Source: Marine Group I thaumarchaeote
GTDB lineage: Archaea > Thermoproteota > Nitrososphaeria > Nitrososphaerales > Nitrosopumilaceae
Reading direction: 5' to 3'
DNA: 56,616 nt
Assembly (NCBI GenBank): GCA_013390745.1
Contig: JACASX010000006.1
Coordinates: 1 to 56,616, forward strand
In this document: positions 34,856-43,436 of the stretch, piece after piece
Layout of the letters: each line of letters starts with the position of its first letter
How positions within the stretch are numbered: position 1 is the stretch's first letter
Translations under genes and position numbers: made by a program
The notes under the pieces: generated by a model
Told to the model about the DNA's origin: nothing
Databases searched by the model: none
What the model saw: only the letters and a program-made list of their open reading frames with translations

Positions 34856-35398
34856 TTAATGATTAATTTTTTTAACAACTCTTGCGGGATTTCCAACAGC
34901 AATACAATAATCTGGGATATCTTGTGTCACGACGCTCCTTGGTGAAATAATTGAATTTTCTCCAACAGTTACACCCGCAATAATTATCGCTCCAGGATTA
35001 ATTACTACCCCTGATTTAATAACTACTTTAGATACTTTTCTAGGATAATCGCCTTGTTTCAAAAATAAATTTGCTGATGGGTTGCTATGAGCAAAAATCA
35101 TTGAGTGTGAACCCAACGTTACATTATTTCCTATCTCAATCATTTTTGGATAGATTAAATCAATCAGTACGTATGGGTTAACATGACAGTTTTTTCCAAT
35201 TTTAACTCCTCTAGCTCTCTGCATTTTAACAGAAAAATTTGATAATGGTGAAGAATATGCTAAAGAATGCAAAATCCAACTTCGTAAAAATTTTGTCTTC
35301 ATTTTCAATCTCCCAAAACTACCTGAATAACCATAGTAATCCATCACTTCTTTTTCATTAATTGGAAAAGTATCCTTTTCATCAGCCATGTTAATCAT
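34856..35398 (-). CDS. Hexapeptide-repeat acyltransferase (WcaF/maltose-acetyltransferase-like)
   Basis: A 180-residue left-handed beta-helix protein. The repeats include IGKNCHVNPYVLID, IGNNVTLGSHSMIF and VTVGENSIISPRSVVT, with the ending VGNPARVVKKI that is typical of sugar O-acetyltransferases. The N-terminal 50 residues are non-helical and tyrosine-rich. An alternative ATG at 35389 is possible. Expected activity is O- or N-acylation of a sugar using acetyl-CoA or another acyl donor. It leads a minus-strand set with the polysaccharide deacetylase, and is divergent from the FkbH-ACP operon, so it is a candidate user of that operon's acyl-ACP. Confidence 0.83.
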   Translation of the reverse strand: MINMADEKDTFPINEKEVMDYYGYSGSFGRLKMKTKFLRSWILHSLAYSSPLSNFSVKMQRARGVKIGKNCHVNPYVLIDLIYPKMIEIGNNVTLGSHSMIFAHSNPSANLFLKQGDYPRKVSKVVIKSGVVINPGAIIIAGVTVGENSIISPRSVVTQDIPDYCIAVGNPARVVKKINH

Positions 35399-35496
35399 TA
35401 TTTTAGCCTATTTTGAAAATCTAAAGCTTACTGATAAAAAATAGTATGATTAATACACAATATTTATTGTTGAATTAGCCTTTTTCACATAGAAGA

Positions 35497-37242
35497 TTGG
35501 AAAAAACACTATCGGAATATATGACATTATCAAAGAATCTTGATGATCTGAAATTAGATAAAAAATTAAAAGTTGCAATACTTCCTAGTTTCACTTTAAA
35601 TGGGTTAGATGAAACATTTCATGTTAAATGCTCAGAGATTGGAATTAGGTATCAATCATACGTTGCAGGTTATAATCAATACAACCAAGAGATTTTAGAT
35701 CCCAAATCCAAGCTTTACTCATTTTCACCGGATATCACATTTCTAATTATTGATATACGTACGTTATTGAATGAAATATTCCACCATCCATATTCTATTT
35801 CTTCATCAGAGCGTAAAAAAATCGTAAAAGAAAAAATTAGTGAATTACGAAACTTGATTCTACAATTTAAAAAAAATTGTGGTTCTAAACTGATTATATC
35901 TAATTTTTCTTTGCCATCATATTCTCCAAGTGGTCTGATTGAAACGAAATCTGAATTTGGGTTTCATGATATGATTAGTGAAATAAATCAAGAACTTTCT
36001 AAAATTGCAAAGGATGAATCTTCTGTCTATGTTTATAATTTTAATCAATTTGTTTCTAAATTTGGTGAAAAGAATATTTTTGATTACAGACAGTTTTTCA
36101 TAGGAGATATCAAAATCGCATTTGATTATATTCCATATTTAGCTAATGACTTGATGGGTTATGTCAAGCCCATGTTGGGTCTTAATAAAAAATGCATAGT
36201 TCTTGATTTAGATAATACGTTATGGGGTGGCATTGTTGGTGAGGATGAATTTGATGGAATTGAACTTGGACAATCATCAAATGGTAAAGCATTTGTTGAA
36301 TTTCAAAAACATCTTTTGTCTCTTTGGCAGCAAGGAATTATTCTAGCAATAAACAGCAAAAATAATTTCGAAGATGCAATTAAGGTTATCAGGGAACATC
36401 CAGACATGGTGTTAAAAGAAGAACATTTTGCAAGCTTGCAGATTAATTGGAATGATAAAGCACAAAATCTTAAAGCAATTTCTGAAGAACTAAACATTGG
36501 ACTTGGCAGTATTGTATATTTTGATGATGACCCAGTTAATCAAGAGAGAATTAAACAGGAAATACCTGAAGTTTTAACTGTAAAATTACCAGAGGATCCG
36601 TCTCAATATACAGACATTCTAATGAGTTTAAATGATTTTAACGTCTTACAGAAAACTGATGAGGATCTAAAAAGAGGTAAAATGTATTCTCAACAAAGGC
36701 AAAGATCAGAACTAGAACAATCTACAAAGAGTATTGATGATTTCTTAAAACAGCTAAATATCAAAGTCAAAATAAAAAAAGCAGACAAATTTACTATACC
36801 AAGAATTTCGCAACTAACTCTAAAAACTAATCAATTTAACCTCACAACAAAGCGATATCAGGAAGAAGACATTATCAAATTTTCAAGTGATAATAATATG
36901 ATAGTAGGATGTGCACAAATCGAAGATAAATTTGGGGATAGTGGGATTACAAACGCCTTCATAATTGAAAAAAATGATAAAGAATGGAAAATTGATACAT
37001 TTCTGCTCAGCTGCAGAGTAATTGGCAGAGGTATTGAAGATGCTATAATTTCTTATATTTTAAACGAGGCCAAGAATCAAGGCGTAGGAAAGATCAGGGC
37101 AGATTTTATTCCAACTAAAAAAAATAGCCCTGCTGAAGCATTCTTACCAAATTGTGGATTCAAAAAAGAAAACGGATATTGGATATATGACCTAAAGGAC
37201 TCAATAAAAACTCCCGATCATTTACTATTGGAAGTAGAATGA
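35497..37242 (+). CDS. FkbH-like HAD-IIIC protein (glyceryl-ACP synthase family)
   Basis: A 581-residue protein: an N-terminal SGNH-like segment (about 25-215), a HAD-IIIC phosphatase core with LDLDNTLWGG (Asp237 and Asp239), FDDDPVNQERIK (around 345) and a C-terminal GNAT-like part (about 420-575). This is the FkbH layout, known in polyketide clusters for dephosphorylating 1,3-bisphosphoglycerate and loading glyceryl onto a carrier protein. The next gene is an acyl carrier protein, overlapping by 4 bases, which supports that role. The start is TTG at 35497; the first ATG is at 35521. A TATA-like aatattta lies about 34 bases upstream. In this locus the product may be glyceryl- or glycolyl-ACP for sugar acylation; this is inference. 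Confidence 0.85.
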   Translation: MEKTLSEYMTLSKNLDDLKLDKKLKVAILPSFTLNGLDETFHVKCSEIGIRYQSYVAGYNQYNQEILDPKSKLYSFSPDITFLIIDIRTLLNEIFHHPYSISSSERKKIVKEKISELRNLILQFKKNCGSKLIISNFSLPSYSPSGLIETKSEFGFHDMISEINQELSKIAKDESSVYVYNFNQFVSKFGEKNIFDYRQFFIGDIKIAFDYIPYLANDLMGYVKPMLGLNKKCIVLDLDNTLWGGIVGEDEFDGIELGQSSNGKAFVEFQKHLLSLWQQGIILAINSKNNFEDAIKVIREHPDMVLKEEHFASLQINWNDKAQNLKAISEELNIGLGSIVYFDDDPVNQERIKQEIPEVLTVKLPEDPSQYTDILMSLNDFNVLQKTDEDLKRGKMYSQQRQRSELEQSTKSIDDFLKQLNIKVKIKKADKFTIPRISQLTLKTNQFNLTTKRYQEEDIIKFSSDNNMIVGCAQIEDKFGDSGITNAFIIEKNDKEWKIDTFLLSCRVIGRGIEDAIISYILNEAKNQGVGKIRADFIPTKKNSPAEAFLPNCGFKKENGYWIYDLKDSIKTPDHLLLEVE

Positions 37243-37481
37243 TGTCCAAAAAACTTTATGATATTATTTCGAAAGTATTTTCCGTCCAAATATCAGAAAT
37301 AAATGATGAATCCAGTCCAGAAACAATTGAATCTTGGGATTCATTTAATGGCTTAATTTTAGTTGATGAACTTGAAAGTAATTTCAATATTAAATTCTCA
37401 ATATCAGAAATAATTGATGTGAAAAATGTGAAAGACATTAAAAGACATCTAAACAATCATGGAGTTGATTTGGATGAGTGA
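37239..37481 (+). CDS. Acyl carrier protein
   Basis: An 80-residue acidic four-helix carrier protein. Ser35 in ESWDSFNGLILVDELE is the 4'-phosphopantetheine attachment site, in the expected D-S-x-x-x-L context. It overlaps FkbH by 4 bases (ATGA) and MaoC by 8 bases, with AcpS two genes later, so it forms a coupled operon with its own activating enzyme. Archaea do not use ACP for membrane lipids, so this ACP most likely carries a small acyl group for glycan or amino-sugar decoration. High confidence on identity. Confidence 0.93.
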   Translation: MMSKKLYDIISKVFSVQISEINDESSPETIESWDSFNGLILVDELESNFNIKFSISEIIDVKNVKDIKRHLNNHGVDLDE

Positions 37482-37905
37482 AAAACCATCAGAATATTCT
37501 TTTGATGAAATTGAACTAGGCATGCAAAAAAGCTTCAAAGTTGATATCTCAAAAAATATGTTGGATGTATTTGGACGTGATACAGGAGATTATAACCCAC
37601 TACATATGAGCGAAGAATATGCTTCTTCGACTTCTTTTAAAAAGAGAGTTTGTAGTGGAATGTTTTTGGCCTCATTTTTCTCCAGACTAGTTGGTATGTA
37701 TTTGCCAGGTAAACATGCGCTTCACATATCTCAATCCTTGACTTTTGTCAATCCATGCTTTATCGGCGAAACGATCACTGTTGAGGGTAAAGTTATTGAC
37801 AAAAGTCCTGCCACTAAAATTATCAAATTAGAAACTACAATTACTAACGAGTCAGGTAAGAGAGTTATTGATGGAAAGGCACGAGTAATTGTTAGAGATG
37901 ATTGA
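37474..37905 (+). CDS. MaoC-like dehydratase
   Basis: A hot-dog-fold protein of about 143 residues. The hydratase motif FGRDTGDYNPLH contains Asp39 and His44, the pair used by (R)-specific enoyl hydratases/MaoC to add or remove water from an acyl thioester. QSLTFVNPCFIGETI matches the substrate-loop region. I chose the ATG at 37474, which overlaps the ACP stop (atgagtga); the frame is open to a TTG at 37459. With the FabG-like SDR (46835) and KAS III-like protein (47604) it would cover dehydration in a short acyl-ACP elongation cycle; no enoyl reductase is visible. Confidence 0.86.
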   Translation: MSEKPSEYSFDEIELGMQKSFKVDISKNMLDVFGRDTGDYNPLHMSEEYASSTSFKKRVCSGMFLASFFSRLVGMYLPGKHALHISQSLTFVNPCFIGETITVEGKVIDKSPATKIIKLETTITNESGKRVIDGKARVIVRDD

Positions 37906-38251
37906 AAATTTAGGAATAGGAATCGATATTATTGAAGTATCACGCTTTAGAAGAAAAAAGTATGAAGAAAACAAGAATTTCTATAAAAAAATTTTTGTTA
38001 AATCAGAAATCAATTACTGCCTAAAATTTAAAAATTCAGCCGAGCGATTTGCAGGAAAATTTGCAATTAAGGAGGCAGTGATAAAATCAATATCAGAAAA
38101 AATCGGATTTCTTGATATAGAAATTGTCTATGTGGGAAGAAAACCAAGAATTAGGCTCAAAAATTCGTTAGAAAAAAAATATAATTTTATTGTATCAGTT
38201 TCACATGAAAAAGAATTTGCAATTGGGATTGTTATTGCAGAAAAAATATAA
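37898..38251 (+). CDS. acpS: Holo-ACP synthase
   Basis: A short phosphopantetheinyl transferase of about 117 residues. GIGIDIIEVSRF carries Asp10, and FAGKFAIKEAVIKS carries Glu59; these correspond to the Mg-binding pair of AcpS. The C-terminal VSVSHEKEFAIGIV is also typical. It transfers phosphopantetheine from CoA to the Ser of ACP. I chose the ATG at 37898, which overlaps the MaoC stop by 8 bases (atgattga); an upstream TTG at 37889 is possible. It is the last gene of the FkbH-ACP-MaoC-AcpS operon. Finding it in this operon indicates a self-contained carrier-protein system. Confidence 0.9.
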   Translation: MIENLGIGIDIIEVSRFRRKKYEENKNFYKKIFVKSEINYCLKFKNSAERFAGKFAIKEAVIKSISEKIGFLDIEIVYVGRKPRIRLKNSLEKKYNFIVSVSHEKEFAIGIVIAEKI

Positions 38252-38264
38252 TGGGAAAATTACT

Positions 38265-39308
38265 TTAAGACAAGATAGATTTTTTAGCTTTTTTACTCAA
38301 TCGTAATAAAATAGAATTAAAGCGTCTATTCACAGAACCTTCTGTGACGTCTACAGGAACGAATATCTCATCAGGAAATTTCTTAACCAATTCTTCATCA
38401 GGCACAATTTTCTTACTTTCAAGTTCTTGGTATTTTTTTTCTATTGATTTTTTGTTTCGTAATATATCAAGATCTGCCTTTATTTTTGCGCCCACAAATC
38501 CCTTTGATAAATAAAAAAACCAAACAAAAAAATCAACTAGCAATAACGACGGTAACATTTTTGCATATGTTTTTTTAGAATAGTGAGTTAGAAGACAGTA
38601 TTTTCTATTTCTTTCTAACCAATAGAATTTTTTAGCACTCCATTTTAGTGAATAACTTTCTGCATGATAAATTATAGAATTAGGAACATAAAATGAATTA
38701 ATACCAAGCTGAGCAGCTCTCCATCCCAAATCCAAGTCGTCATGATACAAAAATAGAAAGGAGTCTAACAACCCTATTTTATCTAAAACTTCTTTTGAAG
38801 TAAAAAGACATGTACCAGAAGCATAACCTATTTTTTCAATATCTGTTTTTATAAGATTATCATTTTTGCCCTTATCCCTTGCAAATCCAAAACCAAAAAT
38901 ATGTAACATATTACCAGTACTTTGCAAAATCTCTGTTTTGTCTAATGAAAGAATTTTCGGTTGGTATAACCCCTCTCCAAATTTATTATATGCAGAAATT
39001 AACTCTTCAATCCAATTAGATTCTACAATTGTATCAGGATTAAGAATTATAATATAATCTCCTTTCGCCTCTCTGATCCCAATATTATTTCCTTCACAGT
39101 ATCCAAAATTTTCATTATTTTGAATCAATGTTATATCTGGATATTTTTCTTTGCATGTTTCCTGACTTTTATCAGTTGAAATATTATCAACTACAATAAT
39201 CTCCAAGTTTTTGTATGCTGATTTTTTGATAGACTCTATACAATTTAGTAATAATTCTCCTGCATTATAGTTCAAGACTATTACGCTAACTAGCGGATTT
39301 TCATTCAT
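38265..39308 (-). CDS. GT2 rhamnosyltransferase-like glycosyltransferase
   Basis: A 347-residue family 2 enzyme of the rhamnosyl/galactofuranosyl-transferase type. It has VSVIVLNYNAGELLLNCIESI (N-terminus), VVDNISTDKSQET, ILNPDTIVESNWI (DxD-like metal site) and YHDDLDLGWRAAQLG (the catalytic ED/DD-W region). One hydrophobic segment near residues 250-270 suggests membrane association. It is a minus-strand gene next to RmlA/RmlB and convergent to AcpS. A dTDP-deoxysugar donor is likely from context. Acceptor unknown. Confidence 0.87.
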   Translation of the reverse strand: MNENPLVSVIVLNYNAGELLLNCIESIKKSAYKNLEIIVVDNISTDKSQETCKEKYPDITLIQNNENFGYCEGNNIGIREAKGDYIIILNPDTIVESNWIEELISAYNKFGEGLYQPKILSLDKTEILQSTGNMLHIFGFGFARDKGKNDNLIKTDIEKIGYASGTCLFTSKEVLDKIGLLDSFLFLYHDDLDLGWRAAQLGINSFYVPNSIIYHAESYSLKWSAKKFYWLERNRKYCLLTHYSKKTYAKMLPSLLLVDFFVWFFYLSKGFVGAKIKADLDILRNKKSIEKKYQELESKKIVPDEELVKKFPDEIFVPVDVTEGSVNRRFNSILLRLSKKAKKSILS

Positions 39309-39360
39309 ATTTCAAACATTTTTCGCTTGGATATTTACTGTTACTAATCAAAAATTTTTC

Positions 39361-40401
39361 TTACAAAGTAATTTTCGTCCCTTCCCCAAGCAAGAAAATT
39401 TTCTTAGTTTTATCTTTATTATTACCATGTAGGTGGCAGTTTGCTGAAACGATGCTATCTTTTATGTTTAAACCACCATCTATTTTACAACCAGACATTA
39501 TTATGGAATTTTCTATAACAACATCAGCTGATATTATTGTATCATCACCTATACTTGTATTAGGACCAATCGAAACAGATCCGTCAATTTCACAATTTTT
39601 ACCAATTATACATGGACGTCTGTAAGTCAAGTCTAGCGAAACCTTGTCGTGTCTGTTAGATTCAAAAACAGCGTCTGCTGTCCCACAAATATGCTCCAGC
39701 ACTTGTCTATTTGCATTTAAGATATCCTCTGGAGTCCCAGTATCTTTCCAGTAGTCCGTTATTGTTTCGTAACCAATATTGTCGTTTTGTTTTAGTAAAT
39801 TATCTAAGGCATCTGTTATCTCTAATTCATTCCGCCAAGACGGTTTCAAATTATCTATAACTTCAAAAATTAGTGGGGTTAACAAGTAAATGCCAGTCAC
39901 TGCTAGATTTGATGTAGGTTTTTTTGGTTTTTCTGTGATTTTTACAATCTTTTTATTTTCAACATCTGCAATTCCAAATCTGCTTGGGTTATCTACTTCA
40001 CATAACAAAACTGTGGCATCATAATCTGATTTATTAAAATTCTTTACAAAATCTGTAATGGATTTTTGTATAATATTATCTCCTAGGAAAACAAGAAATT
40101 TTTCGTTGTTGACAAATTCCTTGCATAATCTAATTGCATGTGCAATTCCCCTAGGCTCATCTTGTTCAATATATGTGATATTTACATTAAATTTTTCGCC
40201 ATTACCATAACGCTCTCTCACTTTGTTTGAACCTAATCCACCTATGATTATTGCAATATCTGTAATACCAGCATCACGAATTGATTCAATACAATATTGT
40301 GACATTGGCTTATTTGCAATTGGTAAAAGCTGTTTTGGACCAGTATGTGTTAACGGTCTTAATCTAGTTCCGTGTCCTCCATGAAGAATAATACCTTTCA
40401 T
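39361..40401 (-). CDS. rmlA: Glucose-1-phosphate thymidylyltransferase, long archaeal form
   Basis: A 346-residue nucleotidyltransferase. GGHGTRLRPLT (8-18) and GPKQLLPIANKPM are the nucleotide and sugar-phosphate sites; FLGDN carries the metal Asp and WKDTGTPEDIL is the late motif typical of RmlA. Beyond about residue 245 a left-handed beta-helix tail (IGKNCEIDGSVSIGPN) is added, as in archaeal long RmlA-type proteins. The reaction makes dTDP-glucose from dTTP and glucose-1-phosphate. The gene lies 31 bases downstream of RmlB on the same strand. No RmlC or RmlD is visible, so the product likely feeds the 2,6-dideoxy or amino-sugar genes. Confidence 0.9.
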   Translation of the reverse strand: MKGIILHGGHGTRLRPLTHTGPKQLLPIANKPMSQYCIESIRDAGITDIAIIIGGLGSNKVRERYGNGEKFNVNITYIEQDEPRGIAHAIRLCKEFVNNEKFLVFLGDNIIQKSITDFVKNFNKSDYDATVLLCEVDNPSRFGIADVENKKIVKITEKPKKPTSNLAVTGIYLLTPLIFEVIDNLKPSWRNELEITDALDNLLKQNDNIGYETITDYWKDTGTPEDILNANRQVLEHICGTADAVFESNRHDKVSLDLTYRRPCIIGKNCEIDGSVSIGPNTSIGDDTIISADVVIENSIIMSGCKIDGGLNIKDSIVSANCHLHGNNKDKTKKIFLLGEGTKITL

Positions 40402-40432
40402 ATTTTATCATAAAAACAATATAGAGTTAAAT

Positions 40433-41419
40433 CTAATTTTTCCATGGTGTTGGATTTAATGCACTTGGTGTTAGATCTTTCCAAATTTCTTCGTGGTTGA
40501 GATACCAATCAACAGTTTTTTGAATACTTTCATCAAAACTAGTTTTTGATTTCCAGCCCATTTCCTTAGAAATTTTGTTTGAGTTCATACTATACCTATA
40601 ATCATGACCAGGTCTATCTTCCACAAATTCTATTAAATCTTCAGATTTTCCCATGATGTCTAAAATTCTTTTTACAATTGTAATATTATCCATTTCGTTA
40701 TTTCCAGAAATATTATACGATTGCCCAGCTTTGCCATCTAAAAGTGATAGTAAGACACCATTACAATGATCATCAACATAAATCCAATCTCTAATGTTAG
40801 TGCCTTTACCATAAATTGGAATTTTTTTTCCCAGTTTTGCTAAAATAATTGTTTTTGGAATCAGTTTTTCTGGGAATTGTCTTGGTCCATAATTATTAGT
40901 ACATCTAGTAATTATTACATCAGAATCATATGTAACAGAATACGAATTTATCAGAAGCTCAGCTGCAGCTTTAGTTGCAGCGTATGGGCTGGATGGATTA
41001 AATTTTGATTCTTCAGTAGCTGTATCAGATGATAAACTCCCAAATACTTCATCAGTGGAAATTTGCACCATCCGCTTTTTTTGCTTGGTTATTATATCTA
41101 GAATAGTAAATGCACCTCTAATATTAGACACTAAGAATGGATTGGCATCACTAATACTACGATCAACAAAAGATTCTGCAGCAAAATTTACAACCACATC
41201 ACATTTGGAAATAGTTTCTCCCATAAGTCGTTTATTTGTTATATTTCCTTTTACAAATTCATATTTTTCATTATTCTGAATATCAGACAAATTTTTTCTA
41301 TTTGCACCATATAACTCAGCGTCCACATTGATTATTTCAAAATTATCTGAGTGATTCAATAATTTTAGAATAAAATTGCTTCCAATAAAGCCCAAACCAC
41401 CAGTTACAAGAATTTTCAT
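40433..41419 (-). CDS. rmlB: dTDP-glucose 4,6-dehydratase
   Basis: A 328-residue extended SDR with the full RmlB signature: VTGGLGFIGSNF (5-16), the NFAAESFVDRS motif, QISTDEVFGSL (active-site T-D-E), SPYAATKAAAE (catalytic Tyr and Lys), RCTNNYGPRQFPEKLIP and RDWIYVDDHC. It converts dTDP-glucose to dTDP-4-keto-6-deoxyglucose, the entry compound for deoxy- and amino-deoxysugars. A TATA-like element on the minus strand (about 41438-41449) fits a leaderless start at 41419. It forms an operon with rmlA. Confidence 0.92.
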   Translation of the reverse strand: MKILVTGGLGFIGSNFILKLLNHSDNFEIINVDAELYGANRKNLSDIQNNEKYEFVKGNITNKRLMGETISKCDVVVNFAAESFVDRSISDANPFLVSNIRGAFTILDIITKQKKRMVQISTDEVFGSLSSDTATEESKFNPSSPYAATKAAAELLINSYSVTYDSDVIITRCTNNYGPRQFPEKLIPKTIILAKLGKKIPIYGKGTNIRDWIYVDDHCNGVLLSLLDGKAGQSYNISGNNEMDNITIVKRILDIMGKSEDLIEFVEDRPGHDYRYSMNSNKISKEMGWKSKTSFDESIQKTVDWYLNHEEIWKDLTPSALNPTPWKN

Positions 41420-41520
41420 ATTTTTCTCAGCTTGTTAATATTAATAAGATATTAGAATGATTTCTCATTAACTCTATTTGATCCAAACTTTTATTCACCA
41501 TTTTTTTTCATCAATACCTA

Positions 41521-42609
41521 TTGGCAATAAAATTATTTCAACCTTCAATTAATCATTTAGAAAAAAATGCAATTGTCAAGGTATTGAAAAGTAAATTTTG
41601 GGCATCCGGTTCTGGTATTGGGAATGTTAGAAAATTCGAAAAAAAATTTCAAAAATTTATCAATTCTGATACTTGTATTTCTGTAAATAGTGGTACTGCT
41701 GCACTTAACTTGGCTCTTTCTCTATGTGAGATTAAGAATAAGGAAGTAATATTGCCATCATTAGGTTTTGTATCTAGTGCAAATGCAGTTTTGCTTAACG
41801 GTGGAATTCCTGTTTTTGTTGACATTGATCCAAAAACACTTTGTATCGGACCTAATGAAATTGAAAGCGCTATTACAAAAAAAACAAAAGTTGTTCTTCC
41901 TGTACATTTTGGTGGATTTCCTTGTAAATTAGATATAATTCAAAAATTATGTAGAAGAAATAATCTATTTCTTGTTGAGGATGCAGCTCATGCTGTAGGC
42001 TCGACTTTCAATAAAACTCAAATTGGCTCACATGGGGATGCAGTATGCTTCAGTTTTCATCCAGTCAAAAATTTGGCTATGCCAACTGGTGGATTAATTT
42101 CCATAAATAATAAAAATCATATAATTTTTCGTAAAAAATTACTATCTAGACGTTGGTGTGGAATTACTGAAAGAAAATCAACATCTTATGATGTGAAAGA
42201 AGTTGGCAATAATTACTATATGAATGAATTTTCGGCTGCCATTGGTTTAGCACAATTGAGCAAACTAAAAAAAATGATTCCAAAACGAAAAATTATTGCA
42301 AAAAAATATTTCAATGAGTTAGAGCTTGAAGATAAAATGCCGTTTTCTACAAATTGTTCCTATCACCTTTATTGGATATCTGTTAAAAACCGTGATAAAT
42401 TTAGAAAAATATTAACTTCTAAAGGAATTGAAAGCGGAACGCACTACAGACCAATTCACAGTTTTAGTCTTTATCACAAAAATTGTTCTTTGCCAAATAC
42501 AGAAAAAATTGGACGTCAGATTGTAACTATACCGATTTATCCAGATTTAACTAACTATGAAATTGATAAAATAATTAATACAATAAATAAAATAAATTCT
42601 AAATTTTAG
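41521..42609 (+). CDS. DegT/PseC-like UDP-4-keto-sugar aminotransferase
   Basis: A 362-residue intact PLP-dependent aminotransferase. WASGSGIGNVRKFEKKF (substrate loop), VNSGTAALNLALSL (phosphate loop), LVEDAAHAVGSTF (pyridine-binding Asp) and SFHPVKNLAMPTGG (PLP Lys) are all present. The F-H-P-V-K form is seen in PseC/LegC-type enzymes that aminate C4 of UDP-4-keto-6-deoxy-HexNAc. It lies beside a NeuB-like synthase and upstream of PseB, which supports that role. The start is TTG at 41521, with a TATA-like ttttatt about 26 bases upstream. Its end overlaps the convergent NeuB-like gene by 11 bases. Confidence 0.86.
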   Translation: MAIKLFQPSINHLEKNAIVKVLKSKFWASGSGIGNVRKFEKKFQKFINSDTCISVNSGTAALNLALSLCEIKNKEVILPSLGFVSSANAVLLNGGIPVFVDIDPKTLCIGPNEIESAITKKTKVVLPVHFGGFPCKLDIIQKLCRRNNLFLVEDAAHAVGSTFNKTQIGSHGDAVCFSFHPVKNLAMPTGGLISINNKNHIIFRKKLLSRRWCGITERKSTSYDVKEVGNNYYMNEFSAAIGLAQLSKLKKMIPKRKIIAKKYFNELELEDKMPFSTNCSYHLYWISVKNRDKFRKILTSKGIESGTHYRPIHSFSLYHKNCSLPNTEKIGRQIVTIPIYPDLTNYEIDKIINTINKINSKF

Positions 42610-43330
42610 AACTTTCAATTAAACGAATTTTTTTAATCATGTATTTGAATTGGTTAACATCTATAGATGTTGAAGCGTCAGGTCCTTTAGAATTTTCTAA
42701 TTTAACATGCTTTTCAATATATGTTTTTTTTGTCCTTGATTGTTTTTTCAAAATTGAAAAAACGATTGGTGCTAAAATCCCCATGGTATGATCTGAAAAT
42801 CCGTCATATTTTTTGGCAGAGATCCAATCAATTTTTCCAAATTCTAAAGGATAATCTGATATGCAATAACAAAATATTTTATCATTTTTTGAAAGAATTT
42901 TTTTAATTTTTTGCTTATTTCCACCCATTCCCATACTAATGAAAACTCTTTTTCTAGTATTTGCTATAGCCTTGAGTGTTTCAAAAGCCCTTGGGTCTTT
43001 GAACAAACATGTTCTTGAAGCAATTTTGTATCTTTTGACCTTTATTTTTTCTAGATAAGTTACAGCTTCTGGATAAAAGGCACTACAAAAAAACTCAATT
43101 CTTTCTTTATCTGAAAAATCTTTTAGCTTTTTGGCTTTTTCAAATGTAAGTTCTGATTTTAATATTACCTTCCAATCTGGATGTGATTTTTTATACAAAT
43201 CACCTGCTCGCCACATTTGAAATTTAACTCCGTCAGCGCCAGCTTGTTTGCATTTTTTAATAATTTTTTTTGCAATATTCAAATCCCCTTCCCAATTGGA
43301 ACCTATTTCTGCAATTATTTCAGATTTCAT
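42599..43330 (-). CDS. Short NeuB-family synthase lacking the SAF domain
   Basis: A 243-residue TIM-barrel protein of the sialic-acid synthase family. Core motifs are kept: EIGSNWEGDLNIAKK (8-22), VKFQMW (Lys36), YKIASRTCL (Lys102), FSDHTMG (His181) and IEKHVKLENSKGPDAS (His208), which match the PEP- and metal-binding positions of NeuB. Normal NeuB/PseI/LegI proteins are about 340-350 residues and end in an antifreeze-like SAF domain that supplies an Arg to the partner's active site. That domain is absent here, and the frame closes normally. It may condense PEP with another sugar, or need the full-length NeuB (48850) as partner. A TATA-like element at 43351-43361 supports the start. Confidence 0.8.
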   Translation of the reverse strand: MKSEIIAEIGSNWEGDLNIAKKIIKKCKQAGADGVKFQMWRAGDLYKKSHPDWKVILKSELTFEKAKKLKDFSDKERIEFFCSAFYPEAVTYLEKIKVKRYKIASRTCLFKDPRAFETLKAIANTRKRVFISMGMGGNKQKIKKILSKNDKIFCYCISDYPLEFGKIDWISAKKYDGFSDHTMGILAPIVFSILKKQSRTKKTYIEKHVKLENSKGPDASTSIDVNQFKYMIKKIRLIESSKI

Positions 43331-43407
43331 AAAATACTGATTTCCTTTTTGAAATTTAATTCTATACTTGGGTAATTCTCATTTGTTCGAAGAAGATGAT
43401 GGTTAAG

Positions 43408-43417
43408 GTTATTTACA
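43408..43417 (+). promoter_or_regulatory. TATA-like box for pseB
   Basis: Reads gttatttaca, centred about 25 bases before the ATG at 43437; leaderless spacing. Confidence 0.35.
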
Positions 43418-43436
43418 GAACTAAAAATGTCTGATT

